From: Undaria pinnatifida
Lineage: Eukaryota > Sar > Phaeophyceae > Laminariales > Alariaceae
DNA: 64,000 nt
Direction: 5' to 3'
NCBI GenBank assembly: GCA_012845835.1
Contig: JABAKD010000015.1
Span: 2,900,609-2,964,608 of the forward strand
Part shown: positions 11,702 through 22,479 of the stretch, piece after piece
How the letters are laid out: each line of letters begins with the position of its first letter
Position numbering within the stretch: the stretch's first letter is position 1
Position numbers and translations under genes: made by a program
Notes under the pieces: model-generated
Databases searched by the model: none
Told to the model about the DNA's origin: nothing
Seen by the model: the letters and a program-made list of their open reading frames with translations, nothing else

Positions 11702-14700
11702 GTGAGGCAGGGTGGGCGCTCGTGTTTTGCGTGTTTTCGTTTGTACTCGCGTGTAGCTTCGGTCAAACAGGGCGGTCACTCGTGTTTTGCGCTTTTTTGT
11801 TGTCATTCGCGTCCATTGATGGTTCGTGGTGGTGCCGCAGATAGGGTCTCACAGGTTTACGGTATGCTGGTTCATTGTGTCGGCCATAAACCGAATAAGG
11901 CGTGCGATAATGAACAGACAACTGTGTACACATCTTGCAAATATTAGGTTCGACGAAATCCTGTATCTCACAGCTGAGGTGTTGCATCATTTTTAATTAT
12001 ATAAGTCTTGCCTTAGGGCTACCAGGGAAAACGTTCGATGCCGCTCGTGTGCAAAAGACGCGGGCGCTTTGCAGAAAATGGTTTTCTAGGACACCTCCAA
12101 CTTGCCCGAAGCCTCATACACCCGTTTGCGTTGTTTTGTCGATCGAGAACAGCTAAGGTGGCGGTAACCACCCATAAGACCAGGGGCATCAAGTTGGCCG
12201 TCAAGGCCATCACTATTTACACGCAAGAGTTTGGTTCAATGGTGAGCATAATCAAGGATACCTTGCTCGGTATTGTTGAAGTTTCCAGTCCCATCACAGG
12301 ATTTGCGGCTTGTTTCCGGATAAAAAGTAGGTAAAAAGCCATTCCACCAAGCAACTTGATATATGTCCAAGCCAGTGTTGAAATATTAATCGTTTGTTGA
12401 AAAACTCGGGATGTGTAGGCTAGGGATACTGGAAGCGAGTTCCAAGCCGCAAAATGACGAGTTTGTTCGAGCAGGGCACCGTACAAAGCATCGGCATATG
12501 TCGAGTGACGTGATATAACTCAGTTTCTCGTGATGGTTTCCACACATCGGACAGGTAACGATCTAGATTGCCGGTCGTTGCGACATGTTGTGCAGGATCT
12601 GTGTGGTGCAGATCCAACTCAGGAAACATGATCTATATCACTCAGATCATCCAGTTATCAACCGAAACAATAGCCATAGGCCATGCAGATCATACACAGG
12701 GATCAATCTGTCCTGAAAAATACAAATTATTAATAGGGATCTGACCTGTCCGATCTGTGGTGTTTTCGCATCGTCCGTCGCAATTTTGAACTAGGACGAA
12801 ATAATCGAAACGGAGCTGAAGACTCTGCTGGCCACCGCAGTTCACCCCCACGTTGTGGACTGTCTTGGTTACATCAAGACGAGCTGTAGGTAAGACGAGC
12901 ACGGTCGCATGAGTTGGAGGTTTGAAAAGACGATGGGCCTCTTAGCAAACAAAACATACCAGATTAATCACCAAAAATGTTTCGGATTTTTCAAGTTTTT
13001 TTGTGCTTTTTGTTGTTGTTTTTACTAATCCCGAGAGGACATCGAACCAACCCAACTCCATCTGTAACCCTGACCCTAACCCCAACCTTGTCCCGGACTA
13101 AGGCTCCGACTCGAGCGCACTCTGAAAAAACACTGGGGACCACCTCAAAAATCGTACTTCGTGGTAATACGTTTGGTAATTCATCTGGTATGTGTTGTGT
13201 GCCAAGAACACGGCAAATGCTACTGGGCATAACTGAGCTGTTGTGTGGAACAAGTGGGTCATGCGTAATGGGAATCAAGCAGGCGGGGTGTTATTTTCAT
13301 TTTTCTTTCGTCTAACGAAGATAGGATCACGATCGCGCGTATAGGCTCGTCGGCAAGCACTATTTCGGGGTAAGATAGTATCTAGAACATATATGGTGAA
13401 AATAGAAGAACATGCACGTTTTTATGTTTATCGTAGGTTCTGATTATTACGCCCCCCCCGCAATAGTTTGTATCTGAAATTCTTGGGACCAGGGACTGAC
13501 TGTGTTGGTCTCATGGCCCTCGAACCAAACACATTTTTAGGTGAAAAGCGACGAAGAGTGATGAAATAATTCACCCTTGTCACCCAAAAGTGCTTTAAAA
13601 CGCCTGGTTTCCTGTTAGGGTTTATCATAACTCTAACCCGGCCAAAACATTTCAACCCTAGTTCCTTGCAGTTTGTACCGTGTAGTAACTTGCAATGTAT
13701 GGCCGGTGACCCTCGTTCGAACCCTGTGTGGATGATTGTCGCCGCGGGTCGTGACAAGCTTCATTACACTCAAAAACGACTCTCAGGCTTGTTTCCCGTG
13801 CTGCAAAAAGCTGACCTGGTCGCGCTCAAACGAAAATTACCACCGAGGCACGCTTTTTGCCCATTCCCATACCGACCTGCATCATTTTTACTACTCAATA
13901 GTTGGGATCTCCCCGCTACCGTACCCGGTGGCGTTTTTATTTTGTTTTGCGCGAATCTAAAACGCAGTATGTCTACGCTACTGGTACGGTACAGCTGTTC
14001 GCGCCCGGCCCCCTACAGGCTGTATATCACGATAACCGTGTTGCGAAATAGCATTCAGTTAAAGCACACCTTGGTCGCTGCAACAGCACAAACATCTGAC
14101 GGCAGCATGAGGGTATGAACAACAGCGTGTTGATACACTATGCTCTATACACTATACGTGGCTTCCAGGCAAGAGTGACGTTTGTCCTTTCTCGACCAGC
14201 ATTGATGCTCCCTTCTGACGTCGTGCAACTTTAATATGTTTCATCTTGGATTCCTTCGTATTATTGCTCACGTTGCGTTCTGCACGTCAATTCCTTCATC
14301 CACGGCCGCCGCTGGTCGCGATCTACTTCTGCCAGTGTGTACATCATGATGCCGATGATTGAAACGGACCTCGCCAAGCTCCTGGCCAAGGTAGGTAATC
14401 CCTTGCACCGCACGGGTCACATTTCTCCCTGTTGGTAGTCTGTAAGTCAGCTTGTTTGGGGCTTTGGCAGAGTGGCTATTCAAGCACAAAATCGGTTCAC
14501 GAAGTTATGGTGTTGCGGCTTCCACTGGGGTACGACTGCGGTTGGTCGATCAGTCCACACCAACATGCAATGTCGACAAACTTTTTGTTTTTTTGCGTCA
14601 ATATTGCTGCCGCAACCTCGGCCCCCTGCTAACGCCATTACGCTCCGATTTGATCAGGTCGGACCGCTCAGCGAGGACATGACTCAGGATTTTATGCGCC

Positions 14701-17700
14701 AGGTTATCTCCGCCACCGAGTTCCTCCACAGCAGGAATATCCTGCACCGGGATCTGAAGCCAGCCAACCTACTGTTAACTGAAGGTGAACCTCGATCATA
14801 ATCGTATGGACGATTATCCCCTCTAGAACTGCATCCACGTTTTTAGGGATAAAAAACTTGAAATTAGAGTTGGTACTAATTCATGCTATGGTCAATAGGT
14901 GAAATATTTGTCACCCAAAGCTGCATTATTAGCCTCTGCTGCTACGGCTCGTGGGACTACACCGACGTTTACTGGCTTCCCTGAGCGCCCCCCCCCCCGT
15001 CCCCCCGTCCCGACGAGATGCGTGTTCAACGGTCAAATGATTAAGGCAAGCAACAAATGGGTACCCCTTCCCCCTTCTGCGTCTTTCTTTAATCCGTGAA
15101 TCGACGGTTCCTGACGGTGTTCAATCTATGGTTCTGCTGTGGTCATCCCAGACAAGACGCTTCTACTGGCAGATTTCGGTCTTGCTACCATCATTCCACC
15201 GGGGGAGATGGTGGTCTCCGGCCTTCCATGCGGTACAAAGGTGTGTGGAGGCATTGTGACTTTTATCCCCCCTGTACCGTTGGGGCGTTTCAGCATCGCG
15301 ATGGCAGGGTTAACGCCATCCTCCAGAATGCAACCGCCGCCTATTTGTGTCTTGGTCAGGGATCAAAATGAGGATGGTGTAGCTGTAACTTTTGCTGCGA
15401 GGAACACGGGCAGGAGGGTATCAATATACCAATGTCTTGAAATCACAGTGGTGTTAACTAAGATATCTTCCCCACTCCCTCCCTCGTATGCTATCCATTT
15501 GTTTTTAGTTTGTTGTGCATTTGAGACTGTTGGTCACTTGCTTCACTGGTTAAGAATTTGGAAAGCCACATTGAAGAAGCTCGGCGGGCGGCACGCACAA
15601 ACCTTAATGTTAAACCAGGCCCCAGCCATGTCGAAATGGATCTCTGTTTTCAGCGGTGCTCATTAGAATCAAACTTGCATAATATGATGTAGCAACAGAC
15701 ACGGCATGTCGACGACAAGTATTAAAATTTTCCGTTGTGTTCCTGATAAGGTGCCTGGGATGTCGCCGATATTCCATGTATCGAAAAATCAAGTGGTTGC
15801 TACTTGGCGACCGAAATCATGGTTGCTTCAGCAACCTGCTAGGCGCTTTAGAGGTGAATCCAAGACGGTGGGGTAGCTATGGATGCACTATCCCCGCATT
15901 TCACGACCACTTCGAATAGCCCGTATTGCAGCAGTAGTGGTACTCGTTCTACACACACGAGCGGACCCGTGTTACGGGGTCGTCATTCGATAGCGTGGGC
16001 AGTCCAAGCGTCGTTTCTATCGAACGCAAAAAATCACGATTCGTGACAAAAAAACACAATTTCGAGATATTTGTAACTTGACGCCTCGTCACGTACCTGG
16101 TATTCTATAGATAGAACAATTATCGCATTTTTGTGTTAAGAACCATGACATCAAGTTTTATGCGTTTTTTCATAGATATCATAGCTGCGATTCATGACGA
16201 GTGACACCATTCGCAAAAATGGCGGTTTTGTTGTCAAGATTCTTGATTCTGTTTTTGTTCGTTGGGAAGCACTCTGATCCCCGTGAACAATATCACCCAA
16301 GCAGCGTTTGCTTCCCACTACAACCGCACGGTCCAAACATTTCCGTTAAATCGAGGCGGTACAGTCCCGGTGCACTTTTTACGTAAAAAAATTACCAAGA
16401 ATCGGGCTTGTTGAAGTCGTGTTTCATATTTTCCATCATCCCAAATGTTGAAAACATTCTGCAAATTTGTACCGAAATACGGAGGAATGCGGAGGAGGTT
16501 GCATAAACTTGAAACGTTTACATAGTCTAACACACATGTAAATGTTGTTTTTTCAAATTTTAAACGTTTTTTGGAAATCAACTTGTTCATTTGGAAATTT
16601 AGCATTTTTTTCGACAAATCTTGATTCGATAATAGAAGGGCGCTAAAACTAAAAACATGCCTTCTGTGAGGAGCACCAAACTGGCTGAAACCCCCTTCGG
16701 GACAGTAGCGTGACGTTTGAACCTTCCGGACTAAAAAGTTGGAGTCGTTGTTGTTCAGTCAGTCAGCCATCGACCAACAACTCCAAATGTTGACCCATTA
16801 TTCCCCTGCCCGTTGTTTCTGCAACGTTGCGGCAGGCGTACATGTCGCCGGAACAGGTCGAGGGCGAGGGGTTGATGCTCTACAGCCGCAAAGTAGACAC
16901 TTGGGCTCTGGGCGTGATCGCCTACGAGTTACTTCAAGACAGGATGCCCTTCAGGTTGGGATGAATGAATATGTTCCTGTCGCGACGATTTAATGTACCG
17001 ATACGGGTAGATTATTTGACAGCTTCCAGAGGTCACATTACAGAGAATACGCAAGCCCAAAGCTTCCAGCATCAGCTTTTTACTACTAATAGGGATGCGT
17101 GGTACCACAGATTCGAAAGTGAACCTGCCGATAATACTCCAAGACGAGAAATTGCAAGAACCGCACTTAAGAACTGCTATCGCCAAAACTTGCGGTAGGT
17201 GTGGATCGGTTTCACCCTCTCGGTAGAATACGTACAAAGGGGGATTCCCAACATATTACGAAGACGTTTATGTTAGGGGCTACTGCCATACCTTACAGAA
17301 CCACATGATTTCTTATAATTTCGTACGGACCTGCCAACCATTCGCGCACCGGGATCGGTAACGCGCATCCTCATTGTTAACAGGGCGTTTCAGAACCTTG
17401 CATGCATAGCGCAGAATGCACGAAAAAGCGCCAAGCTTTGAGATGGTTGCGACTTGGACGGCTGCGTCTCTGGGTTGGTGCGAAACGCTGTTATTTGTTT
17501 CGCGAGAGCGCCTCCACTTCGATCACTTCCTTCTTCGTTGACAGTCTCGTTCCAGATCGTGCAGCAGTCACGACGAAGAATCGCGCTAGATGTTTGCTGC
17601 TCCTCTCGATGCTCGAGGCAAGAGTGTCGCCGTCTTTCCTTATCCTTTAGTACCGTGTTTGCATTCCATCGCCCCACGTGGCACGCCTCGTCTGGCGCTT

Positions 17701-20700
17701 GCCCCCATTAACGGTGGGATCAGGCTAACTCGGGCCCTTTATATCTTCTGAACGATCGTTGCCGTTCCTTTTAACCCTCTGCCGCCAGAAACCCCTAGTA
17801 AATTCTATTCGATTTGCTGTCGCCAATAATACGCGTGCAGTTCTAAAAGGGTTAACCGTGGATGATCGTAATTCAGGGATGTCTATAACCCGGTACTGGT
17901 TTAACCCGTACTGGTTTAACCCGGTACTGTTTTTTACCGGTACCGAACTCACCGGGTAGGTTTATCGGAAAACGGCGGTTAGTGTTTGGTCTCCCGTATA
18001 TTCCCAGCATACAAGCACCTCCATATCCAATGGAAACCCTACATATTTACCAGCAGCATATTAGTAAAGTATCCACATTTGTCATAGTTTGTTTGCGGCA
18101 ATGACCGGCAGATACCGGGGAAAGCTAGTTTCTGGTTACAACCGGAAGGCACCGACCTCCGCACCAGGTTACAGATATCCCTGTTGTTTTTTTTGCGTGC
18201 TGCTATCTGATCTGAAGGCCTGTCTTTGACGTTAAGAACGGACACAACGTGGGTGACGAGGAGGCCAAGGGAAGCAAGGCCAAGGTCCCCGCGCTAGGGG
18301 AAGTGCTCGAGCTGAAATACGTGGACAGCGCCGACATCGAAGAGCGCGCAAACATCGTCTCCGCTACCTTCAGTTTTGACGATCACCTGGTTTGCACGGA
18401 TGCCAAGGACTTCATCTCGAATGTGAGCTCTATTGTATTTGTAAAGAAACGTCAGCTGTGAGATCGAGTTTTTTTTATCGATTCTCATCTTGGCAAGCTT
18501 CGTGTGATAGTTCGATCGCTTGTGTTACGGGTTTTGAATGAGCTGATCACTATAATAAAACAATTAAAATACACTCCAGCTGTGAGATCGAATATTTTGT
18601 CGAAACTCATCTTTGCAAGCTGTGTGTGATACTCCGATCGCGCGTATTACCGGTTGTGTGTCCTCATTAAGGATATAGGTCGGCGACTCCCCTTGCAACT
18701 ACAGTGTAGCTATCAGGGTCAACAGGGTGATGTTAGCCAGTCTGTGCGCGGAAACTATTAAACCCGTTTCTGAGGGGGACAAAATCTGACAGCTGTGGAA
18801 GGAAATGCATCCGTGTATTATCAAGTGAATAATGTAAGTCGAATAACCGGTGAGGGGAGGGCGGAGTTTTGAAGGACGTGGGGGCCTGATTTTGATCAAA
18901 AGGGGGGGCGGGGGGCGGGGGGCGGGGGGGGCAGCTCGATTTGTGCGTAGAAACTGTAAATCCTTCAAGGGGATAAATCTGACGGTTTTGGAAAGAATGC
19001 ACGGGGGAGGGGGGGCGGGGCGGGACGGGCGGGGCAGCTCAATCTATGCGTGCAAACTATACATCCTTTAAGGAGATAAATATGACGGTTTTGGAAAGAA
19101 TCCACCAGTTAATCATGTATATCCTGTAAGTCGTACAACCAATGAGAAGAGGGCGGAGTGTTCGAGGGGGTGGGGGTGGGGGGGGAGGCGGGGAGGTGGA
19201 GGGGGGGGGGGAGGGGGGGGGGGGGGGGGGGGGGGGGGCTTTAGGTCGCATGGATGTAGGGGTTTGCTATGCGCGTGGTGCTAGGTATAGGCGATGGTGC
19301 GGGTGGTGGGAACTAAATGTGACCCCCCTGCTGTTAGCAGCTGGTCAGCAGGACTAAGACGCTTAACCTGTAGTCATTCTGCGTGCGGAAACTAAATAAC
19401 CCACATTGAGGGCGACGAAACCAGACAGTTTGGAACTCAGGATGTGGTTGTTGGCTTTCGAACTACATACAAGTATAAGGAATCAAATTATTTTACGTAC
19501 GTCAACTGTGAGTTCGACCACCAGAGTGGTCGATACTATTTGTAGTACGTTTCGTTTGTTGGTGGTCAGATGTATCTTCAAGGTGAAATATTTGTGCCCT
19601 CTGTACGACAAGACAGCACGTTATACCCAAAAATGATTCCTGTGTAGCGAAGCACTTATACAGTACAGGACACTAATAAGAAACAGGGTACTAAGAAAGG
19701 CGGGCTGGAAATCACGCGACGTATAAGAAACCCGGAAGCTCATATAGTGAAGTTGGTGTAGAACACACCCTCTCCCAAATAAGAAACCTAGCCTGAGTCA
19801 CTATTTCTGTTTCTTATTAGGTGCCCTGTAGTGTAGTTGATTTACTGGCAGGTCCACTATTGAAAGCTCCTACAATGTCTGTTTTCGTGTAGTTACCCGC
19901 CAAGGACAAAAAACACAACTCCACATCAAGAAGGGCACGAGTCGCTGTACGGGATGACCCACGATTGGATCGCACTTTCTGTGACTTTCGGGAAAAAATT
20001 ATATGCTGGACTCGGGCGGGATCGAGTTGTACATACGTCCTGCTTTCCCCCCCCCCCCCCGAAAGTCTACGCCGTTTTTGGAACCAGACTCTGAAATTTG
20101 CACACATGTTCTTCGAGCCCTTTCAACTTTCTCGAGGAACGTGTTTTCGTTTTCGTTATGGTTCTCTTCTCCGGAAAACGCCTGAAACTTTGGTCACGTG
20201 AGATTATTTTGATGGCGTCTCCCTTGAAGGTGGAAATTAACGAATGCCTTGATTTGGTGCGCACAAATTATTTTTCGTTCCCCGCATCTAAAAGCAATCA
20301 CCCGTTGGGGACTCCAATTGGTAACCACGTAAAAGAAAAATGACGATTTCAGCATCGGCAACACGAAACAGCCTTGCCGCCTGACCCCAACTTTTCAGCG
20401 AAGAAATAAAATAGGAAAAACACCGTGCCTCGAAACTTCGGCGAAGGCGCACAGAAAACGTGCGTACACATCCAGGGTCTATCTCCCAACCGCGTTGTGG
20501 ACATTTTGATTTTGCGCGGAAAAAACGGGTAATTTACAGTATTGCCTCGAGATTACTTGACTTTGGGAGAGATCGACTTTAGGCGTTATTTTGTACCAGT
20601 ACTTGATATTGAACCTCCTCGGTCAGTTCTTTGAATATTGCGCGAAGTTTCGTGCAGATATTCCATGGAGTACAGTACCCGGAGCAAGCTGATGTTGAAA

Positions 20701-21642
20701 AAACGTTGTCTTTAATGGACTGGTTGATTGGGCCCCTCCCGAAAATCCGGATTCGAGATATATTCTAAAACCAAACGGAATAACTTTCTTCTTGTAGCCA
20801 ACATCAATATTTACCATTTACGAAGGTGTTATCAAAGTTCACGGAGGAAACTTCAAGGAGGTTTTCTCTTATGCACAAGTCATGTTGCAAAAAATACTTG
20901 CAATACGACCAACACACTCGCCGACGCCATACTTATATTTTGAACTTTTTTGGACTTAAATTCTACCCAAGTTCATATGTTTGACATCGGACGCCGACAT
21001 TGCTGTCCGCTGTTCATGGGCCTCCAATGCGACATCAAAGGTGTGACATTGGAGCAGATACTTCAGGGCCGCAACAAAAGAAATCGTCCTCATTGCAAGT
21101 GTTTTTGTTTTTGTTTCTGCGTGCAAAAATTGCACACAAACACTGCACGTCGGTACCTTTTCATGTTAGCAACAGTATACTAAGGCAGCGCAGTGCAAAC
21201 ACGCTGCACAGCGATACGTTTTCACACTAAACGCCGTATAGTAACATGAACCACGTATCAAGCAGCTTGGTAGGGAGAGGAAAAAATGGTTTTTTTAGCT
21301 TGAACCCGCTCGTACGCAATTCCCTCCAGCGCCAACAACATGCGCTGGCGTGCTGTTCTCCAGTGTGAAGTATGCTGTATGCGTGCTCAATCAAATGCAC
21401 GGCTTCTTACTTTAATCGCTTTCTTGCAGCTTCTGGAGAAAGACGTCGAGAAGCGGCTGTCCGCTTCCGACGCCGCTGAGCACCCGTGGCTTGGTGGGCT
21501 CGACAAGGCCATCCAGGTCAGGGGCAAGGTCGCGGACGCCGTCGCGGCTCGGGAGGCCGAGATAAACGCCGAGAAAGCGTCGCGCTTGACCAAGGGGAGG
21601 AGGCGCGGGGCACGATGTCGCGTACCGGCAGCGGTAGTCTAA
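11041..21642 (+). CDS. Serine/threonine protein kinase, nine exons (CaMK/ULK-like)
   Basis: Join of 11041-11701, 12153-12241, 12795-12889, 14336-14390, 14658-14784, 15152-15240, 16836-16954, 18218-18422 and 21430-21642. All junctions use GT..AG, all phases agree, and the spliced length is 1653 nt (550 residues plus stop). Visible motifs are the glycine loop GKGNFAKV (216-223), ATP lysine K238 in LAVK, alpha-C glutamate probably E257, HRDLKPAN (D332, N337), DFG (D350), CGT in the activation loop (T371), SPE in place of APE (376-378), DTWALG (393-398) and the subdomain XI arginine R489. All catalytic residues are present, so an active cytosolic kinase is expected. The N-terminal 210 residues are low complexity and hold 11-residue repeats. 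About 40 extra residues lie between subdomains IX and X. The fold resembles CaMK and ULK/ATG1 kinases; the exact family and substrate are unknown. The start at 11041 is the first ATG of the open frame; an upstream exon cannot be excluded. Confidence 0.93.
11191..11436 (+). repeat. 33-bp coding minisatellite (11-residue repeats)
   Basis: About seven to eight degenerate units of eleven codons, with the pattern T-A-N-N-K-A-T-V-S-S-x. Examples are TEANNKATVSS, NTAIDKASVSS and TAANNNAKIPS. The units have diverged mostly by substitution while the frame is kept, which suggests that the region is translated. Confidence 0.85.
11930..11992 (-). repeat. Family S motif copy, reversed
   Basis: CATCTTGCAAATATTAGG, TTCGACGAAATCCTGTATC and TCACAGCTGAGGTG. 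It lies in kinase intron 1. Confidence 0.6.
12153..12241 (+). CDS. Kinase exon 2: strands beta-2 and beta-3 with ATP lysine
   Basis: The acceptor is AG at 12151-12152. The first two bases complete the Ala codon of GKGNFAKV. The exon encodes KVAVTTHKTRGIKLAVKAI and ends in phase 0 at ATG before GTGAGC. K238 in LAVK is the ATP-anchoring lysine. Confidence 0.93.
12795..12889 (+). CDS. Kinase exon 3: alpha-C helix
   Basis: The acceptor is CTAG and the donor GTAAGA. It starts in phase 0 and ends with two bases over, matching both neighbours. It encodes DEIIETELKTLL and then the HPHVVDCLGYIKTS segment typical of subdomains III-V. E257 is the likely alpha-C glutamate. The exon has no start codon, so simple ORF listing misses it. 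Confidence 0.92.
12890..14335. other. Kinase intron 3
   Basis: 1.45 kb between exons 3 and 4. Contains CCTGACCCTAACCCCAACC at 13068-13090 and a C run at 13451. Open frames at 12977 and 13666 are not needed for the kinase. Confidence 0.7.
14336..14390 (+). CDS. Kinase exon 4: hinge
   Basis: The acceptor is CTGCCAG and the donor GTAGGT. It encodes VYIMMPMIETDLAKLLAK, the hinge and start of helix D. The leading T completes a Ser codon with exon 3. At 55 nt it is the smallest exon of the gene. Confidence 0.92.
14658..14784 (+). CDS. Kinase exon 5: helix E and catalytic loop
   Basis: Encodes VGPLSEDMTQDFMRQ, then a helix ending EFLHSRNIL and the catalytic loop HRDLKPANLLL (H330, D332, K334, N337). 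It ends in phase 1 before GTGAAC. The spacing from LSED to HRD matches ULK and CaMK kinases. Confidence 0.95.
15152..15240 (+). CDS. Kinase exon 6: DFG and activation loop
   Basis: Encodes DKTLLLADFGLATIIPP, then the activation loop ending CGTK before donor GTGTGT. D350 is the metal-binding aspartate. T371 in CGT is a candidate activation-loop phosphosite by family analogy. Confidence 0.94.
15241..16835. other. Kinase intron 6
   Basis: 1.6 kb, AT-rich, with no repeat family recognised. An open frame continues 140 codons past the exon 6 donor but has no conserved motif. Confidence 0.7.
16836..16954 (+). CDS. Kinase exon 7: SPE motif to helix F
   Basis: Encodes AYMSPEQVEG through VDTWALGVIAYELL to MPF. 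SPE replaces the usual APE. D393 of DTW is the helix F aspartate. The donor is GTTGGG and the phase is 2. Confidence 0.94.
18218..18422 (+). CDS. Kinase exon 8: lobe insert and helix G/H region
   Basis: The acceptor is CTGAAG; its first base completes an Arg codon with exon 7. The first 40 or so codons (DEEAKGSKAK and onward) are a charged insert not usual between subdomains IX and X. The exon then encodes IVSATFSFDDHLVCTDAKDF, which matches the CaMK pattern before subdomain XI. It ends in phase 0 before GTGAGC. Confidence 0.92.
18448..18520 (+). repeat. Family S motif copy
   Basis: AACGTCAGCTGTGAGATCGA, then ATCGATTCTCATCTTGGCAA, 25 bp after the donor of kinase exon 8. A second copy follows at 18574 within the 18555 repeat. 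Confidence 0.7.
18555..19250 (+). repeat. Partner of 4115-4560 with extra tandem units and G tracts
   Basis: After the shared part, the unit GGATAAATCTGACGGTTTTG plus GGAAAGAATGCA and a G-rich spacer is repeated about three times (18775, 18965, 19075), ending in a G run at 19198-19238. It lies inside the last kinase intron. Confidence 0.8.
21430..21642 (+). CDS. Kinase exon 9: subdomain XI and C-terminus
   Basis: The acceptor TTCTTGCAG is strong. The exon encodes LLEKDVEKRLSASDAAEHPW, the classic end of a CaMK-type domain (R489). A short charged helix and a basic tail GRRRGAR follow, with stop TAA at 21640. There is no calmodulin-binding or second domain, so the protein ends just after the catalytic core. 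Confidence 0.93.
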   Translation, partial: LLEKDVEKRLSASDAAEHPWLGGLDKAIQVRGKVADAVAAREAEINAEKASRLTKGRRRGARCRVPAAVV

Positions 21643-22479
21643 ACAAAGCAGGGGAAGGGTATCGTGCACGGTATCTCGGAGGGTAGGGTTTACTAGAAGG
21701 GGGTGTGGTGTTGGCGCTCGTTGCATTGCGTTGGGCTGGCGGTGGTTGTGTTGTTGACGATAATGGCGTGTCCCCGGCTCTGAAGTACTGTCGTTCTATG
21801 CTGCTGTCGATCCATGGATTTTGCGTGCTGAAAGCTTGGCGTTTTCGGACACAGACTTTGTATCCATTGATCTCGTTTCGCATCACGGGCGGCTGGGGTG
21901 GTCGTGTCGTGTGTGAACGGCTGGGGTAGTCGCCACCTGTCTAAAGCCGACGGTAAGTATCTTGCTTTCCTCTTATCTCGTTAGGCATAACGAGCGGTTA
22001 GGGTCGTCGCGTATGGAAGGCTAAGCTATGTTAATGTTAAAAGTAAGCTCGGCGGAGCCAGCACAGTATGATACTTCGAAGTATTAAATTACTAAACAAG
22101 GGTTAGGTATGACGCCATGATAAACCAAAATTGCTGGAAATTTCTAACTGGCATATTCTGGCATCAGGTTGTCGGCCGTTTCGCCGACATCCATATGACT
22201 GTTCGATCCAAACACGTACGCAAGCACGTACGTGACACCTACAGCACAAAAATTATGTTACTTATCACGCAACGAGCTACTTGCTGTCTGTCCTGAGGCT
22301 ATGGAGTACTTAAAGCTACTCGCAAGAGCACACGGCACAACAAAAACCTGGTGCTACCTACTGCTGCACCCATACATAGAGAAAGACTTTTCGTTGCCGC
22401 ACTTTTCTGATTTTCGATTTTCCGAGCAGTGAATATAAATAAATGGCCTGACCACTCCTGCCGTAGCACATACCAACGT
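21643..22479. other. Downstream of kinase gene
   Basis: No gene recognised. A short open frame at 22232-22432 (YLSRNELLAVCPEAMEYLKL) has no ATG and no family match. No poly(A) signal could be assigned with confidence. Confidence 0.4.

Larger units (their letters stand above)
18423..21429. other. Kinase intron 8
   Basis: 3.0 kb, the longest intron of the gene. It carries two S motifs, the partner of the 4.1-kb inverted repeat, G tracts to 19238, and then about 2 kb of apparently unique AT-rich DNA. Confidence 0.75.

Noticed and set aside
14019-14112. Possible kinase subdomain III/IV exon (frame LKHTLVAATAQTSDGSMR before a GTATGA site)
   Set aside because: Its phase does not fit exon 4 (off by one base), and the exon at 12795-12889 supplies the alpha-C region with perfect phase.
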